64,000 nucleotides of DNA from Terrirhizobium terrae (lineage in GTDB: Bacteria > Pseudomonadota > Alphaproteobacteria > Rhizobiales > Rhizobiaceae). A program made the translations under genes and the position numbers. The stretch covers positions 2,517,501-2,581,500 of the forward strand of contig NZ_CP104992.1 in the NCBI RefSeq assembly GCF_030323265.1, given 5' to 3'. The notes beneath the pieces are model-generated. The model searched no databases. It had not been told where the DNA came from and saw only the letters and a list, made by a program, of their open reading frames with translations. Shown here one piece after another: positions 49,202-59,377 of this stretch; position 1 is the stretch's first letter, and each line of letters opens with the position of its first letter.

Positions 49202-49687
49202 TCAGAGCTGTTCCAGCATCGCCGCGGCGCCGGAGGCGGTGGCCTGGCCGGGGCTTTCCTCGACATTAAGCGACTTCACCACGCCGTCCTCGACCAGCAT
49301 CGAATAGCGCTTGGAGCGGACACCGAGCCCGCCAGCAGAAAGATCGGCTTCAAGACCCATCGCCTTGGTGAAAGACGCGTCGAAATCGGCGAGGAAATGG
49401 ATCTTGCCCATTGCGCCGGACTGCTGCGCCCAGGCACCCATCACATGCCAGTCGTTGACGGCGACGACGGCGATTTCGTCGACGCCGCGAGCCAGGATCG
49501 CATCGCGGTTCTCGACATAGCCGGGCAGATGGTTGAGCGAGCAGGTGGGCGTGAAGGCGCCGGGCACGGCAAACAGCACGACTTTCTTGCCGGCGAAGAG
49601 TTCACCCGTTGTGATCTCGACCGGACCGTCCGCGGTCTTTTCCTTGAACTTGGCTTCGGGAAGCTTGTCGCCCACTGCAATGGTCAT
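49202..49687 (-). CDS. Peroxiredoxin, Prx5/atypical type
   Basis: A 161-residue peroxidase of the Prx5 group that reduces hydrogen and organic peroxides. The peroxidatic cysteine is in VPGAFTPTCSLNHLPGYVEN near residue 49. WHVMGAWAQQSGAMGKIHFL and LGVRSKRYSMLVEDGVVKSL follow. No glutaredoxin fusion is present. A second conserved cysteine is missing, so it is probably a one-cysteine enzyme using glutathione. It may be co-transcribed with the upstream DsbD-domain gene. Confidence 0.93.
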   Translation of the reverse strand: MTIAVGDKLPEAKFKEKTADGPVEITTGELFAGKKVVLFAVPGAFTPTCSLNHLPGYVENRDAILARGVDEIAVVAVNDWHVMGAWAQQSGAMGKIHFLADFDASFTKAMGLEADLSAGGLGVRSKRYSMLVEDGVVKSLNVEESPGQATASGAAAMLEQL

Positions 49688-49777
49688 CGTGTTGTCTCGC
49701 GTTTCAAATGCAATTCCAGCACTATAGAGCCGACGAAACCCAAGACAAGGGCGCCCGGAACCTCACTCGCTGGACCC

Positions 49778-50626
49778 TCACTCAAACGCGAGTGAGGTCT
49801 CCATTGCGCGGTTGCCGGCGAGCACGAGAATGCCCCAGCGCTTGCCCTTAATGTCGTAATCCTTCGGCAGCTTGCCGACCGGCAATGCCACCGAATAGTC
49901 GTCGCCGTCGCGTTTGCCGTCATCGTCGCTGAAAAGCACATGCCCCTCGGGCCCGGTGACGATCACCTTCGGCTTCTTGACGGCGTCTTTGGGAAGCCGC
50001 AACCGCAGCCGCAGCTGATCGCCGTCGGCCGACACCGCATAATGGGTCACCGCAAAATCGCCGGATGGCTTCTCGGGCAGTTTGGTCTCGGCGTCGTTGA
50101 CGATCATCGCCTCGGAGAACGAGGTGCCGCCCTCCTGATTGAGGGAGAGCGAGAAATCGGCCTGAAAGGGAATGCAGATATTGCGGCAAAGACCGATGAA
50201 GGTGGATGCCGTCAGCTTCGCCGGCTTGGACGGGTCCGTGATCTTCAGTTCGAACGGAAATGCCACCGGACCGTCATAGCCGATGTCGCGCAGGTCGCCA
50301 TTGTCGAAGCGCTTCGGCACGGGATAGGACATTTTCTGCAATGTCACGTCGGAAGATGACGGGAAGTTGATATGCGGGGGAATGCCGGCATCGCCGGGTT
50401 CCCGCCAATAGGTGATCCAACCCGCCTTGGGTTCGATCTGCAGCGCGCCGCGCACGATGCCGCGCGTGTCGGGCGCAAGCGCCACGATCCGCATGCGTCC
50501 GCCTTCATTGCCTGCCCAGTCGGTAGTCTCGGCCTGCGCCGGAGGCATGGGCGCAAGGAGAGACAGGAGGGCAAGCGCTGCAGCCGCAATCAAGGGATTG
50601 CGGGAAGTGGGGGCAATCGTCTTCAT
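49778..50626 (-). CDS. Secreted DsbD N-terminal-domain-like protein
   Basis: A 282-residue exported protein with a signal peptide (LIAAAALALLSLLAPMPPAQA). Its body matches the N-terminal domain of protein-disulfide reductase DsbD: GWITYWREPGDAGIPPHINF, YDGPVAFPFELKITDP and the cysteine pair in FIGLCRNICIPFQADFSLSL. The membrane and thioredoxin parts of DsbD are not encoded here. It could pass electrons to envelope proteins. It is upstream of the peroxiredoxin, 90 bases apart in the same direction. Confidence 0.82.
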   Translation of the reverse strand: MKTIAPTSRNPLIAAAALALLSLLAPMPPAQAETTDWAGNEGGRMRIVALAPDTRGIVRGALQIEPKAGWITYWREPGDAGIPPHINFPSSSDVTLQKMSYPVPKRFDNGDLRDIGYDGPVAFPFELKITDPSKPAKLTASTFIGLCRNICIPFQADFSLSLNQEGGTSFSEAMIVNDAETKLPEKPSGDFAVTHYAVSADGDQLRLRLRLPKDAVKKPKVIVTGPEGHVLFSDDDGKRDGDDYSVALPVGKLPKDYDIKGKRWGILVLAGNRAMETSLAFE

Positions 50627-50793
50627 GCACTGGATTTAACTCAGTGCTTTCAAGCCTGCCAGCCACGTCTGAGGAAAAGCGATCATTTTCGGTTGAATGA
50701 TATTGAGGACTGCCCCATGTTGCTGTGACTGACCGCTTGCTACGGTCCGCACCACTGGACTGGGCTTTGACAGCACACCGACTGGAGGCAGGA

Positions 50794-51400
50794 TTGGGAT
50801 ACTCGGCACTGACGGACAAGAGCGAACGCGGTTTTCTGGATGGCCAGTTCCTGATCGCCATGCCCGGCGTGCAGGACGGCAACTTCGCCCGCAGTGTCGT
50901 TTATATATGCGCCCATTCCTCGGCCGGCGCGATGGGCTTCATCATCAACCGCCTGCAGGAACTTTCGTTCAGTGATGTGCTGCTGCATCTGAAGCTACTT
51001 GAACAACCTGAAGCCTTCATGCTGCCGGATACGACCCGCCACTTTCCGGTCCTGTCCGGTGGGCCCGTGGAGCCCGGGCGGGGCTTCGTCCTGCATTCCG
51101 ATGATTTCTCCAGCGAGATCCTCCATTCCCGTCAGCGACGACATCTCGCTGACCGCGACGCTCGACATTCTGCGGGCGATCGCCGAAGGGAAGGGCCCTG
51201 CGCGCGCCACCATGCTGCTCGGTTATGCCGGTTGGGCGGCAGGTCAGCTGGAGGCGGAGATCAGCAATAATGGCTGGCTCAACTGCAACGCCCATGACGA
51301 CATCATCTTTGATCCCTGCGTCGATACCAAGTATGAACGAGCATTGGCCCTGATGGGCGTAAGTCCGGAAATGCTGTCTACTGACGCCGGCCACGCCTGA
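50794..51400 (+). CDS. YqgE/AlgH family protein (frameshifted as sequenced)
   Basis: A ~201-residue YqgE/AlgH (DUF179) protein of unknown biochemical role. FLDGQFLIAMPGVQDGNFAR and AHSSAGAMGFIINRLQELSF are the family signature, and VLSGGPVEPGRGFVLHSDDF the second block. After DDFSSE the frame shifts at about 51116-51119. Deleting one base gives SSIPVSDDISLTATLDILRA and the C-terminal LGYAGWAAGQLEAEISNNGW. The removed base would restore GANTC. The start is the TTG at 50794 with GGAGG upstream; the frame is open to 50725, but that extension is not family-like. Confidence 0.88.
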
Positions 51401-51416
51401 TTAAATTACTTACGCT

Positions 51417-51441
51417 GGAACGAACTGCCGTCCCCGTCGTT
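51417..51441 (+). promoter_or_regulatory. EcfG/RpoE2-type general stress promoter of csbD
   Basis: GGAAC (51417-51421), a 16-base spacer and CGTT (51438-51441) match the EcfG consensus exactly. It lies 50 bases upstream of the CsbD gene. CsbD-type genes are frequent targets of general stress regulons. Confidence 0.8.
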
Positions 51442-51491
51442 TCTACTCTGCAAGGCGCGCTGACAGCGCCACGAGATAAGGAGAAACACCG

Positions 51492-51683
51492 ATGGGTAGC
51501 ACCAGCGACAAGGTATCCGGCAAGGGCAACGAGATCGCCGGCAAGGTCAAGCAGGCCGCAGGCGACATGACCGACAACCGCAACCTCAAGGCTAAGGGCA
51601 ACGCCCAGGAAGCCAAGGGCCATGCTCAGCAGGCCAAGGGCAAGGTCAAGGACGCCGCGAAGGACTTCGTAGACCGCGTCTGA
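51492..51683 (+). CDS. CsbD family stress protein
   Basis: A 63-residue, highly charged, Lys/Ala/Gly-rich protein without cysteine. SDKVSGKGNEIAGKVKQAAG and KAKGNAQEAKGHAQQAKGKV are the repeat-like CsbD blocks. The family is unstructured in part and is induced by general stress in Gram-positive and alphaproteobacterial species; its molecular role is not known. AAGGAG lies upstream of the ATG. It is monocistronic, with its own EcfG-type promoter and terminator. Confidence 0.92.
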   Translation: MGSTSDKVSGKGNEIAGKVKQAAGDMTDNRNLKAKGNAQEAKGHAQQAKGKVKDAAKDFVDRV

Positions 51684-51710
51684 TTTAAGTTCGACTCTCC
51701 AATCGAACGG

Positions 51711-51748
51711 GAAACCTGTTTCGGCTTCGGTCGGGGCAGGTTTTCTTC
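51711..51748 (+). terminator. Terminator after csbD
   Basis: GAAACCTG and CAGGTTTTC can pair around a GC-rich loop, and the 3' arm runs into TTTTCTTCT. It is placed 28 bases after the csbD stop. Confidence 0.6.
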
Positions 51749-51784
51749 TATGTGCTCCTCAACCCTCTCTCGAGCGGATCATCC

Positions 51785-52846
51785 ATGCGCCTCTTCGATT
51801 GCGATCACTGCGGCCAGACTGTCTTCTTCGTCAACCGGAACTGCGTCAATTGCGGCTATCGGCTCGCCTTCGTGCCCGAAACGCTCTCGATGCAGGCGCT
51901 CGAAGCGGCAGAAGATGGTGTGACCTGGCATCTGTTCGGCAAGCCTGATCATCAGGTGAGGCTCTGCGAAAACGCAGGCCTGGACATCTGCAATTGGACG
52001 GTCATGGCGGATGACCCGAACGTCTTCTGCCCTGCCTGCCGGCACAATCGGCTCGTACCCGATGCCTCGACGGAGGAGGGGCTCAACCAGTGGCGGCGCA
52101 TCAGCCAGGCCCAGCGCCATCTCTTTTACTCGATGCTCAAATGGAACCTGCCGCGCATCAACCGCGACGAGGATCCAGTAGGTGGTCTGGTCTTCGACTT
52201 CCTTGTCGATGAAGTCCAGCCGGACGGCACACTCAAGCCGGCGATGACCGGCCATGAAAACGGCCTGATTGCGATCCGTGCTGCAGAAGCCGACGACGCC
52301 ACACGCGAGCAGATCCGCGTGTCGATGAACGAGCCCTATCGCACCATGCTCGGCCATTTCCGTCACGAGACCGGCCATTACATATGGGACAAGATGGTGC
52401 GCGACGGCGGCCGGCTGGAGGAATTCCGCACGGTCTTCGGCGATGAGACGGTCGATTACGGCGAGGCCCTGCGGCGAAATTACGAGGAAGGGCCGCCGCC
52501 GAACTGGCAGGACTTCTTCATCTCGACCTATGCCAGCTCCCATCCTTGGGAGGATTTCGCTGAAAGCTTCGCCCACTACATCCATATCGTCGACACGCTG
52601 GAAACGGCGCGCTCCTACGGCATGTCGATCGATCCGCGCCAGCACGAGGAACTTGCCGCCGAGGTCGATTTCAATCCCTACAGGGCAGAAAGCGCCGAAC
52701 AGCTCGTCTCGGCCTGGATACCGTTCAGCCTGGCGATCAACAGCATCCACCGGTCGATGGGCGTGCCGGATCTCTACCCGTTCATCCTGACGCCGGCGGT
52801 GACTGCCAAGCTGCAGTTCATCCATGATTTGGTGCAGAGGCGGTAG
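51785..52846 (+). CDS. Putative zinc-binding metallopeptidase (DUF2248-type)
   Basis: A 353-residue protein with an N-terminal zinc ribbon (FDCDHCGQTVFFVNRNCVNC) and another cysteine pair in VFCPACRHNRLVPD. The peptidase motif HExxH is in LGHFRHETGHYIWDKMVRDG, with a further acidic/histidine patch in HPWEDFAESFAHYIHIVDTL. The family occurs widely in Proteobacteria, but its substrate is unknown. The ATG at 51785 begins the zinc ribbon; the open frame extends 11 codons further. No signal peptide is visible. Confidence 0.88.
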   Translation: MRLFDCDHCGQTVFFVNRNCVNCGYRLAFVPETLSMQALEAAEDGVTWHLFGKPDHQVRLCENAGLDICNWTVMADDPNVFCPACRHNRLVPDASTEEGLNQWRRISQAQRHLFYSMLKWNLPRINRDEDPVGGLVFDFLVDEVQPDGTLKPAMTGHENGLIAIRAAEADDATREQIRVSMNEPYRTMLGHFRHETGHYIWDKMVRDGGRLEEFRTVFGDETVDYGEALRRNYEEGPPPNWQDFFISTYASSHPWEDFAESFAHYIHIVDTLETARSYGMSIDPRQHEELAAEVDFNPYRAESAEQLVSAWIPFSLAINSIHRSMGVPDLYPFILTPAVTAKLQFIHDLVQRR

Positions 52847-52856
52847 CAGCTAGCTG

Positions 52857-52982
52857 ATCTCCCCTTGTGGGGGAGATGCCCGGCAGGGCAGAGGGGGTAG
52901 ATCCGCATACTCTTCGTTGGTTGAGTTCGCTGCGCCACCCCCTCTGTCATCTTCGATGACATCTCCCCCACAAGGGGGAGAT
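52857..52982. repeat. Palindromic intergenic repeat of the ATCTCCCC type
   Basis: Two outer arms, ATCTCCCC-TTGTG-type (52857-52877) and its inverse (52961-52982), are each small hairpins. Inside them GCAGAGGGGGT and ACCCCCTCTG pair. The left arm has four C where the right arm implies five, the same kind of one-base loss seen in nearby genes. The element separates two convergent genes. Similar elements are frequent between rhizobial genes. Confidence 0.75.
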
Positions 52983-52995
52983 AAGGAAGCTCGCC

Positions 52996-55900
52996 TCAAG
53001 CCCGCTTCGTCAGTGGAAAGCGCTCTTTCAGCAGACGCAGGATCGCATCCCCTGCTGCAGGCGGGCCGAAGAGGTAGCTCTGGCCGTAATGGCAGCCCAT
53101 CTTGGCGAGGTCCATCGCGTCGTCGTCGGTCTGGATGCCTTCCGCGACCACGACCATTTCCAGCGCCCGCGCCATGGCGATGACCGAGCGCAGCAGCACC
53201 GAGCCACGGTCGCTATTGTCGCCGACAATGCTCTTGTCGAGCTTGATCATGTCGAACGGGAACTGGGTGAGATAGGCGAGCGACGAATAACCGGTACCGA
53301 AATCGTCGAGCGCGAGGCTGAGGCCCGTTTCCTTGAGCTTGGCCAGAACCAGCCGCGCCTGTTCCGGGTTCTCCATCATCAGGCTCTCGGTCAGTTCCAG
53401 CTTCAACTGGGCCGGATTGACATGGGTCTTTGAGACGAGCGAGCGGACGTCGTTGTAGAGATCGGCATTGAGCAACTGCGCGCTCGATAGGTTGACGGAG
53501 ACGAAGATCGGCAGCTCGCCGGTCTGCTCCTGCCAGGACACGAGATCCTGCGCCGCCTTTTCCATGGCAAACACGCCGAGCGGGCCGATAAGGTCCGACA
53601 TTTCCGCGATCGGGATGAATTCCGATGGCGGGATCGTGCCGCGCTTTGGGTGCTCCCAGCGCATGAGCGCCTCGAAGCCGGCGATCTCGCCGTCCTTCAG
53701 CGAAATGATCGGCTGATAGGCGAGCGATAATTCCTTGCGCTCCAGCGCGCGGCGAAGATCCGTCTCGATCTGCAGCCGGTCGGTACCGGAGGATCGGAAG
53801 ACCGGCCGGAACGGCTCGACCTTGTTGCCGCCGCCGCGCTTGGCCCGGTACATGGCAAGTTCCGCATCCGCCAGAAGCCCGGCGGCGCTTTCCTGTTGGT
53901 CCACCCAGGAGGCCAGGCCGATCGAAGCGGTCAGCACGATCTCGCGATTGGCATAGTTGATCGGCACCATGATCGCCTTCGACACCGCGTCCGCGAAATC
54001 GGCGATCTTGGCCGGGTCCCGTTCGGATACGAGGATGAGGCCGAACTGGTCGCCTGCAAGCCGTGCCAGCGTGTCCTGCGGTTTCAGGAGGCGGCGCAGG
54101 CGCCGTGTGAGCGCGATCAGCATGTTGTCGCCGGCCGCGATCCCGAGACTGTCGTTCACCTGCTTGTAGCGGTCGATGTCGATCGCCATGACCGTCGGTC
54201 GCACGCTGTCGCCGCCGGATGCGAGCGTCAGCACGCCCTGCAGACGGTCGAGGAAGACCTGGCGGTTCGGCAGGCCGGTCAGGTTGTCGTGCAGCGCATC
54301 CTGCAGCAGGCGTTCGACCGAGTTCTTCTGTTCGGTGACGTCGATGATCGTGCCGACGCAGCGGATGATCTCGCCGTTGGAGCCGAGCACCGGCCGCGCA
54401 CGGATCTGCAGCCAGTGGAAATGGCCGTCCTCGGCGCGGATGCGGAATTCGTGATGCAGCCGGCCGCGGCGATGTTCGAGCAGCACGTCGAGCGTGGCGC
54501 GGAAGCGGTCTCGGTCGTCGGGATGGAGGCGCGGCACCCAGTTGCGCACCGGCCCGTGCATCGCGCCGGGCTCAAGGCCCAGGCGGCCGGAAATGTCGGG
54601 CGTGGTGACGACGCGGTCGCGGGCGACATCCCAGTCCCAGACGGTGTCGCCGGAACCCGTCAGCGCCAGCGACTGGCGCTCGAGATCGGAGAACAGGCCC
54701 TGCTGATAGGCGCCGCCGGCAAAGGCGTGCTGCATGACGGTGAAGCCGATCAGCAGCACGATCAGCACGAGGCCACCGCCGAGCGCCGGCTGGATGATGT
54801 CGTTATCGAGCTGGCCCGTCACCGTCAGCCAGCCTCCGAAAAGCCAGACCAGGATCAGCGTCCAGGTCGGCACCAGCAGAATGGCGCGGTCATAGCGGTT
54901 GAAGCCGAGATAGATGATCAGGAGGATGCCGACCGTGCCGGTCAGCGCGAAGGAAAGCCGCGCGATACCGGAAGCGACGGACGGGTCGTAGATCGCCACG
55001 CCGCCGAGCAGCACCAGACCCACCACCCAGGCCAGCGTCGCGTAGCCTAGATGGACGTGCCAGCGGTTGAGATTGAGATAGGTGAACAGGAAGATGACGA
55101 GGAGGAGGCAAGCGCCACTTCCGCGCCCGCACGCCATATGCGCTGGTCGCTGGAGGTAATGGTGATCAGCTTGTCGACGAAGCCGAAGTCGACGCAGATA
55201 TAGGCAAGCACCGCCCAGGCGAGTGCGGCTGCCGCCGGCAGCATCGACGTGCCCTTGACGACGAAGAGAATGGTGAGGAACACCGCAAGCAGGCCAGCAA
55301 TGCCGAGCACGATGCCGCGATAGAGCGTGAACGCGTTGACCTGATCCTTGTAGGCATCCGGTTGCCAGAGATAGATCTGCGGCAGGGAAGGGGTGGCGAG
55401 TTCCGCCACGAAGGTAATTGTCGCACCCGGGTTGAGCGTGATACGGAAGACGTCCGCATCCGGGCTTGGCACCCGGTCGAGCGAAAAGCCTTCCGACGGC
55501 GTGATCGCGATGATGCGCTGAGAACCGAGATCCGGCCAGAAGACCTTGGAGTCGACAAGGCGGAAATGCGGGGCGACGATGACGCGTTCCAACTGTTCCT
55601 CGGAGACGTTGGAAAGCGCGAAAACGGCCCAGTCGCCCTGGTGGCTCTGCGAACTCGAACGCACCTCGATGCGCCGGCGGATGCCGTCTGCGCCGGCCGC
55701 TGTCGAAACCTGGAAGGCCTCGCCCTGGTTGGCGTAGATATCGGTCGTCGCGGTCAGGTCGAGCGCGGTGTCGTCCCGGAAATCTTCACCGGTTCGGCGG
55801 CGCGTGCACCGGCGATCCCGAACGTCAGAAGCGCGAGAAGGGCAACCAGCAGGAATTTGAGGCCGAAGGCCCGGTACGCAATACGCAAATCTTCGGTCAT
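52996..55900 (-). CDS. Membrane PAS-GGDEF-EAL protein with degenerate GGDEF (two frameshifts as sequenced)
   Basis: About 967 residues. A leader (FLLVALLALLTFGIAGARA) and a ~180-residue periplasmic sensor region precede about seven membrane helices. A PAS domain (DTVWDWDVARDRVVTTPDIS to TEQK), a GGDEF domain and an EAL domain follow. The GGDEF site reads LARLAGDQFGLIL, so cyclase activity is doubtful. The EAL part has FEALMRWEHPKRG, VSVNLSSAQLL, LDDFGTGYSSLAYL and IKLDKSIV, so c-di-GMP hydrolysis is likely. Frame breaks at 55774-55778 and about 55100-55110 are each cured by one base. The start ATG at 55900 overlaps the upstream gene's stop. Confidence 0.85.
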
Positions 55901-56508
55901 GGCTTGATCATTTTCCCGAATTCGCCGTCTTCCGGCAACCGGGAAAACATCACGTGGTCACGCCACTCACCATTGATTTTGAGATATTTTCGCAAAAGAC
56001 CTTCCCGCTCGAAGCCGGCTTTTTCTAAGAGCCGGATGCTTTTCCAGTTTTCCGGAATACAGGCTGCCTCGATCCGGTGCAACTGAAGTCCGCCTTGGAT
56101 ATAGGGGATTGCCACTCTCAATGCGGCCAACATATGGCCTTGGCCCGCATGTTTTTCGCCCATCCAGTATCCGATCATGCAGCTTTGTGCCGCACCTCGA
56201 CGAATATAGCCGATCGTCAGCCCGCCGAGCAGCACCATGTCCTCACGGCGGAAGAGGAGCAGCGGCACGGCAAGCCCCGAGGCATATTCCTGGCCGCCAC
56301 GCACCACGCGCGCACGAAAGGCGCTTTCGGTCAGCTCGTCGCCGCGCCATGTCGGCTCCCACGGCTGCAGAAAGGAGCGACTTTCCGAACGCAGTTTGAA
56401 CCATTGGCTGTAATCGGACTGGTGAGGCAGCCGCAGAAGATGTTCCGGCCCGAGAAGCTCCGGTGTATCCGGATGCCGGGACAAGAACCGAAACACCGAT
56501 CTGCCCAT
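55897..56508 (-). CDS. GNAT acetyltransferase of the RimJ/RimL type
   Basis: A 203-residue acetyltransferase similar to ribosomal-protein alanine N-acetyltransferases. SDYSQWFKLRSESRSFLQPW lies in the substrate part. IGYWMGEKHAGQGHMLAALR carries the acetyl-CoA loop, and RIEAACIPENWKSIRLLEKA with GFEREGLLRKYLKINGEWRD is the RimJ-like end. The true target could be a ribosomal protein or a small molecule. Its stop overlaps the start of the c-di-GMP protein, and it lies 30 bases after the M16 peptidase. Confidence 0.85.
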   Translation of the reverse strand: MGRSVFRFLSRHPDTPELLGPEHLLRLPHQSDYSQWFKLRSESRSFLQPWEPTWRGDELTESAFRARVVRGGQEYASGLAVPLLLFRREDMVLLGGLTIGYIRRGAAQSCMIGYWMGEKHAGQGHMLAALRVAIPYIQGGLQLHRIEAACIPENWKSIRLLEKAGFEREGLLRKYLKINGEWRDHVMFSRLPEDGEFGKMIKP

Positions 56509-56538
56509 CCTGTGCGCGCTCCGGGAGGCCGGCCGGGT

Positions 56539-57833
56539 TTAACCGGCCGCCTTGGTCTTGACGATGGGGGCGGAGAGTGCCGCTGAGATCTCGGTCATCG
56601 GCGCAAGCTTTTCGATCGGACCGACGGCTGAAAGCGTCGGCACGGTATCGAAGAACAGCCGGCCGGCGAGGTCGGTCAGGCGCTGGGTGGTGATGCCTTC
56701 CAGCCGTTCCATCATCTCCTCGTTCGGGATCGAGCGACCGTAGAGCAGCATCTGTCTTGCGATCTGGCCCGCACGGGCGGCCGGGCTTTCCTGGCCCATC
56801 AGCAGCTGGGCGCGGATCTGCGCCCGTGCGCGGTCGATTTCCACCTGATGGATCGTCTCGGAAGACTTGTGCAGCTCGTCGATGATGACCGGGATCAGTG
56901 TCGGCAACTCGTCGCCGCCGGTTGCGGCATGGACGCCGAAAATGCCGGTATCGGAAAAGCCCCAGTGGAAGGCATAGACCGAATAGCATAGGCCGCGATG
57001 CTCGCGCACTTCCTGGAATAGCCGCGAGGACATGCCGCCGCCGAGGATGTTGGCAAGAATCTGCGAACAGTAGAAGTCACGCATGTGGTAGGCTTTGCCC
57101 TCGAAACCGAGCAGAACCTGGGTATCCATGAGGTCGCGTTCTTCGCGAATGTCGCCGCCCGTGTAGCGTGCGACCTCGGAGACGGGAGGGGCGCTTGCCG
57201 TCTGCGGCAGGCCGGCAAAACGCTCTTCGACCTGTTTGCAGAAGGACTGGTGATCGACCGCGCCGGCCGCCACCACGAACATGCGGTCGGTCGTGTAATT
57301 GCGCGAGAGATAGCCGCGGATCTGCGACGGCGTGAAGCTTTTCACCCGTTCCGGCGTGCCGAGGATCGGCCGACCGATCGTCTGGTCGCGATAGGCGACC
57401 GACGAGAAATGGTCGAAGACGATGTCATCGGGCGTGTCGTTGGCGGCGTTGATTTCCTGCAGGATGACCTGCTTCTCGCGGCGCAGCTCTTCCTTGTCGA
57501 ACACGGATTCGGTCAGGATGTCGGCGAGAATGTCCACGGCCAGCGGAACGTGGTCCTTCAGAACGCGGGCGTAATAGGACGTCGTCTCGGTCGAGGTCGC
57601 GGCGTTCAGTTCACCGCCGACATCCTCGATCTGCTCGGCGATGTCGCGCGCACTGCGGCGCTTGGTGCCCTTGAAGGCCATGTGCTCGAGAAGATGGGCA
57701 ATGCCATGCTCCGCCTCGGTCTCGTTGCGCGACCCCGACTTGATCCACACGCCGAGCGCGACGCTCTCCAGATGCGGCATGGTTTCGGTAACGACGGTGA
57801 GACCGGAGGAAGCCGGGTAATTTCAACATTCAT
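56539..57833 (-). CDS. M16 family zinc peptidase (mitochondrial processing peptidase-like; frameshifted as sequenced)
   Basis: A ~431-residue peptidase related to the beta subunit of mitochondrial processing peptidase. The inverted zinc motif HxxEH is in GIAHLLEHMAFKGTKRRSA, with the distal glutamate about 75 residues later, and the C-terminal homologous half has GGGMSSRLFQEVREHRGLCY. The true N-terminus MNVEITRLP is one frame off; one base added at about 57806-57810 gives SGLTVVTETMPHLESVALGV in frame. The start is the ATG at 57833. It follows thrC by 24 bases, a conserved alphaproteobacterial linkage. Confidence 0.92.
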
Positions 57834-57857
57834 ACGCAATTCTTTCCGGCGCTGGCG

Positions 57858-59251
57858 TCACTTGGCCCGGGTATGGCTGCCGATGAAAGTCTCGACTGCC
57901 TTGAGTTCCGGTTCCAGTATGTCGAAGCGCTCCTCCTTTGCATCAGATCAGCAAGCCATGATGGGAGGGCGGGATCAATTCCGCAAGCGGATTCTACCGC
58001 AGCGGGGAATTTGGCCGGATGCGCGGTCGACAGGGTGACCATCGGGCTTGTCGGCTTGGCGTTCTTCTGTGCGACGAAAACGCCGGTCGCCGTATGCGGG
58101 TCGAGCAGGTAGCCGGTGGCCGAAAGCGTCTCGCGGATCGTCTGCGCCACCTGCTTTTCGGTGGTGCGGCCGGCGCGGAACTCGCGCTTGATCGCCTTCA
58201 GCGGCGCTTCCGGAATTTCGAACGCGCCGGATTGCTTCAGCCCGTCCATCGAGCGGCGCACGGCGCTCGCGTCACGGCCGTAGGCTTCAAATAGCAGGCG
58301 TTCGAAGTTCGACGAGATCTGGATGTCCATAGACGGCGAGGTAGTCGCTTTGACGCCCTTCATCTCGTAGCGGCCGGTCTTCAAAGTGCGCGCCAGGATG
58401 TCGTTGTCGTTGGTGGCGATGACGAGGCGATCGATCGGCAGGCCCATCTTTTTGGCGACGTAGCCGGCGAAGATATCGCCGAAATTGCCGGTCGGCACGG
58501 TGAAGGAGATTTTCCGGTCCGGCCCGCCGAGGGACAGGGCGGCGGTGAAGTAATAGACCACCTGCGCCATGATGCGCGCCCAGTTGATCGAGTTGACGCC
58601 GGAAAGCTTCACCTTCTCGCGGAAGGCGGCGTCGTTGAACATCTCTTTGACGAGGTTCTGGCAGTCGTCGAAATTGCCCTTGACCGCGATCGCGTGCACG
58701 TTCGATGCCGTCGATGAGGTCATCTGCCGCTGCTGCACCGGCGAGACCTTGCCATGCGGGAAGAGGATGAAGATGTCGGTGCGCTCGCGTCCGGCAAACG
58801 CATCGATCGCAGCCCCGCCCGTATCGCCCGAGGTGGCACCGACGATCGTCGCGCGCTCGCCGCGCTCGGCCAGCACATGGTCCATCAGGCGGGCGAGAAG
58901 CTGCATTGCCACGTCCTTGAAGGCGAGCGTCGTGCCGTGGAAGAGTTCAAGAATGAAATCGTTCGGGCCGACCTGCACCAGCGGCACGACGGCCGGGTGG
59001 CGGAAGGTGGCATAGGCCTCGTCGATCATTGCCTTGAGCTTGTCGTCGGCGATCTCGCCATCGACGAAACGCGACAGGATTTCGAAGGCGACGTCCTGGT
59101 AGGACTTGCCGCGCAAGCCTCGGATTTCCTTCTTCGACAGGGTCGGCCATTCGCGCGGAACATAGAGACCACCGTCTTTCGCAAGGCCTGCCATCAGTGC
59201 ATCACGGAAGCCGAGAGCGGGTGCTGTGCCCCGTGTAGAAATGTAATCCAC
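57858..59251 (-). CDS. thrC: Threonine synthase (3' frameshift as sequenced)
   Basis: The PLP enzyme converts O-phosphohomoserine to threonine. The PLP lysine is in TTLAFKDVAMQLLARLMDH, TSGDTGGAAIDAFAGR binds phosphate, and VPTGNFGDIFAGYVAKKMG is the second cofactor loop. Near 57931-57938 the frame shifts; one added base gives ERFDILEPELKAVETFIGSH and the stop at 57858-57860. Read as is, the frame would run to 57830 with an unrelated Ser/Arg-rich end. Full length is then ~464 residues, as usual. It works with ThrB at 46038. Confidence 0.95.
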
Positions 59252-59377
59252 GACGTTGAATCCCTAATCGATTTTTGTTCCGACGGCTGATATAGACTAT
59301 CGAAATCGGCGGTGAAAGACCGGAATACGACGTGCCGGCATCGTCATTCGAAACGCGACTGCAAAGGGTTGAGTAAC

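Noticed and set aside
53896..55050. 384-codon plus-strand open frame opposite the GGDEF-EAL gene
   Set aside because: Shadow frame with repetitive basic and acidic content and no start signal.
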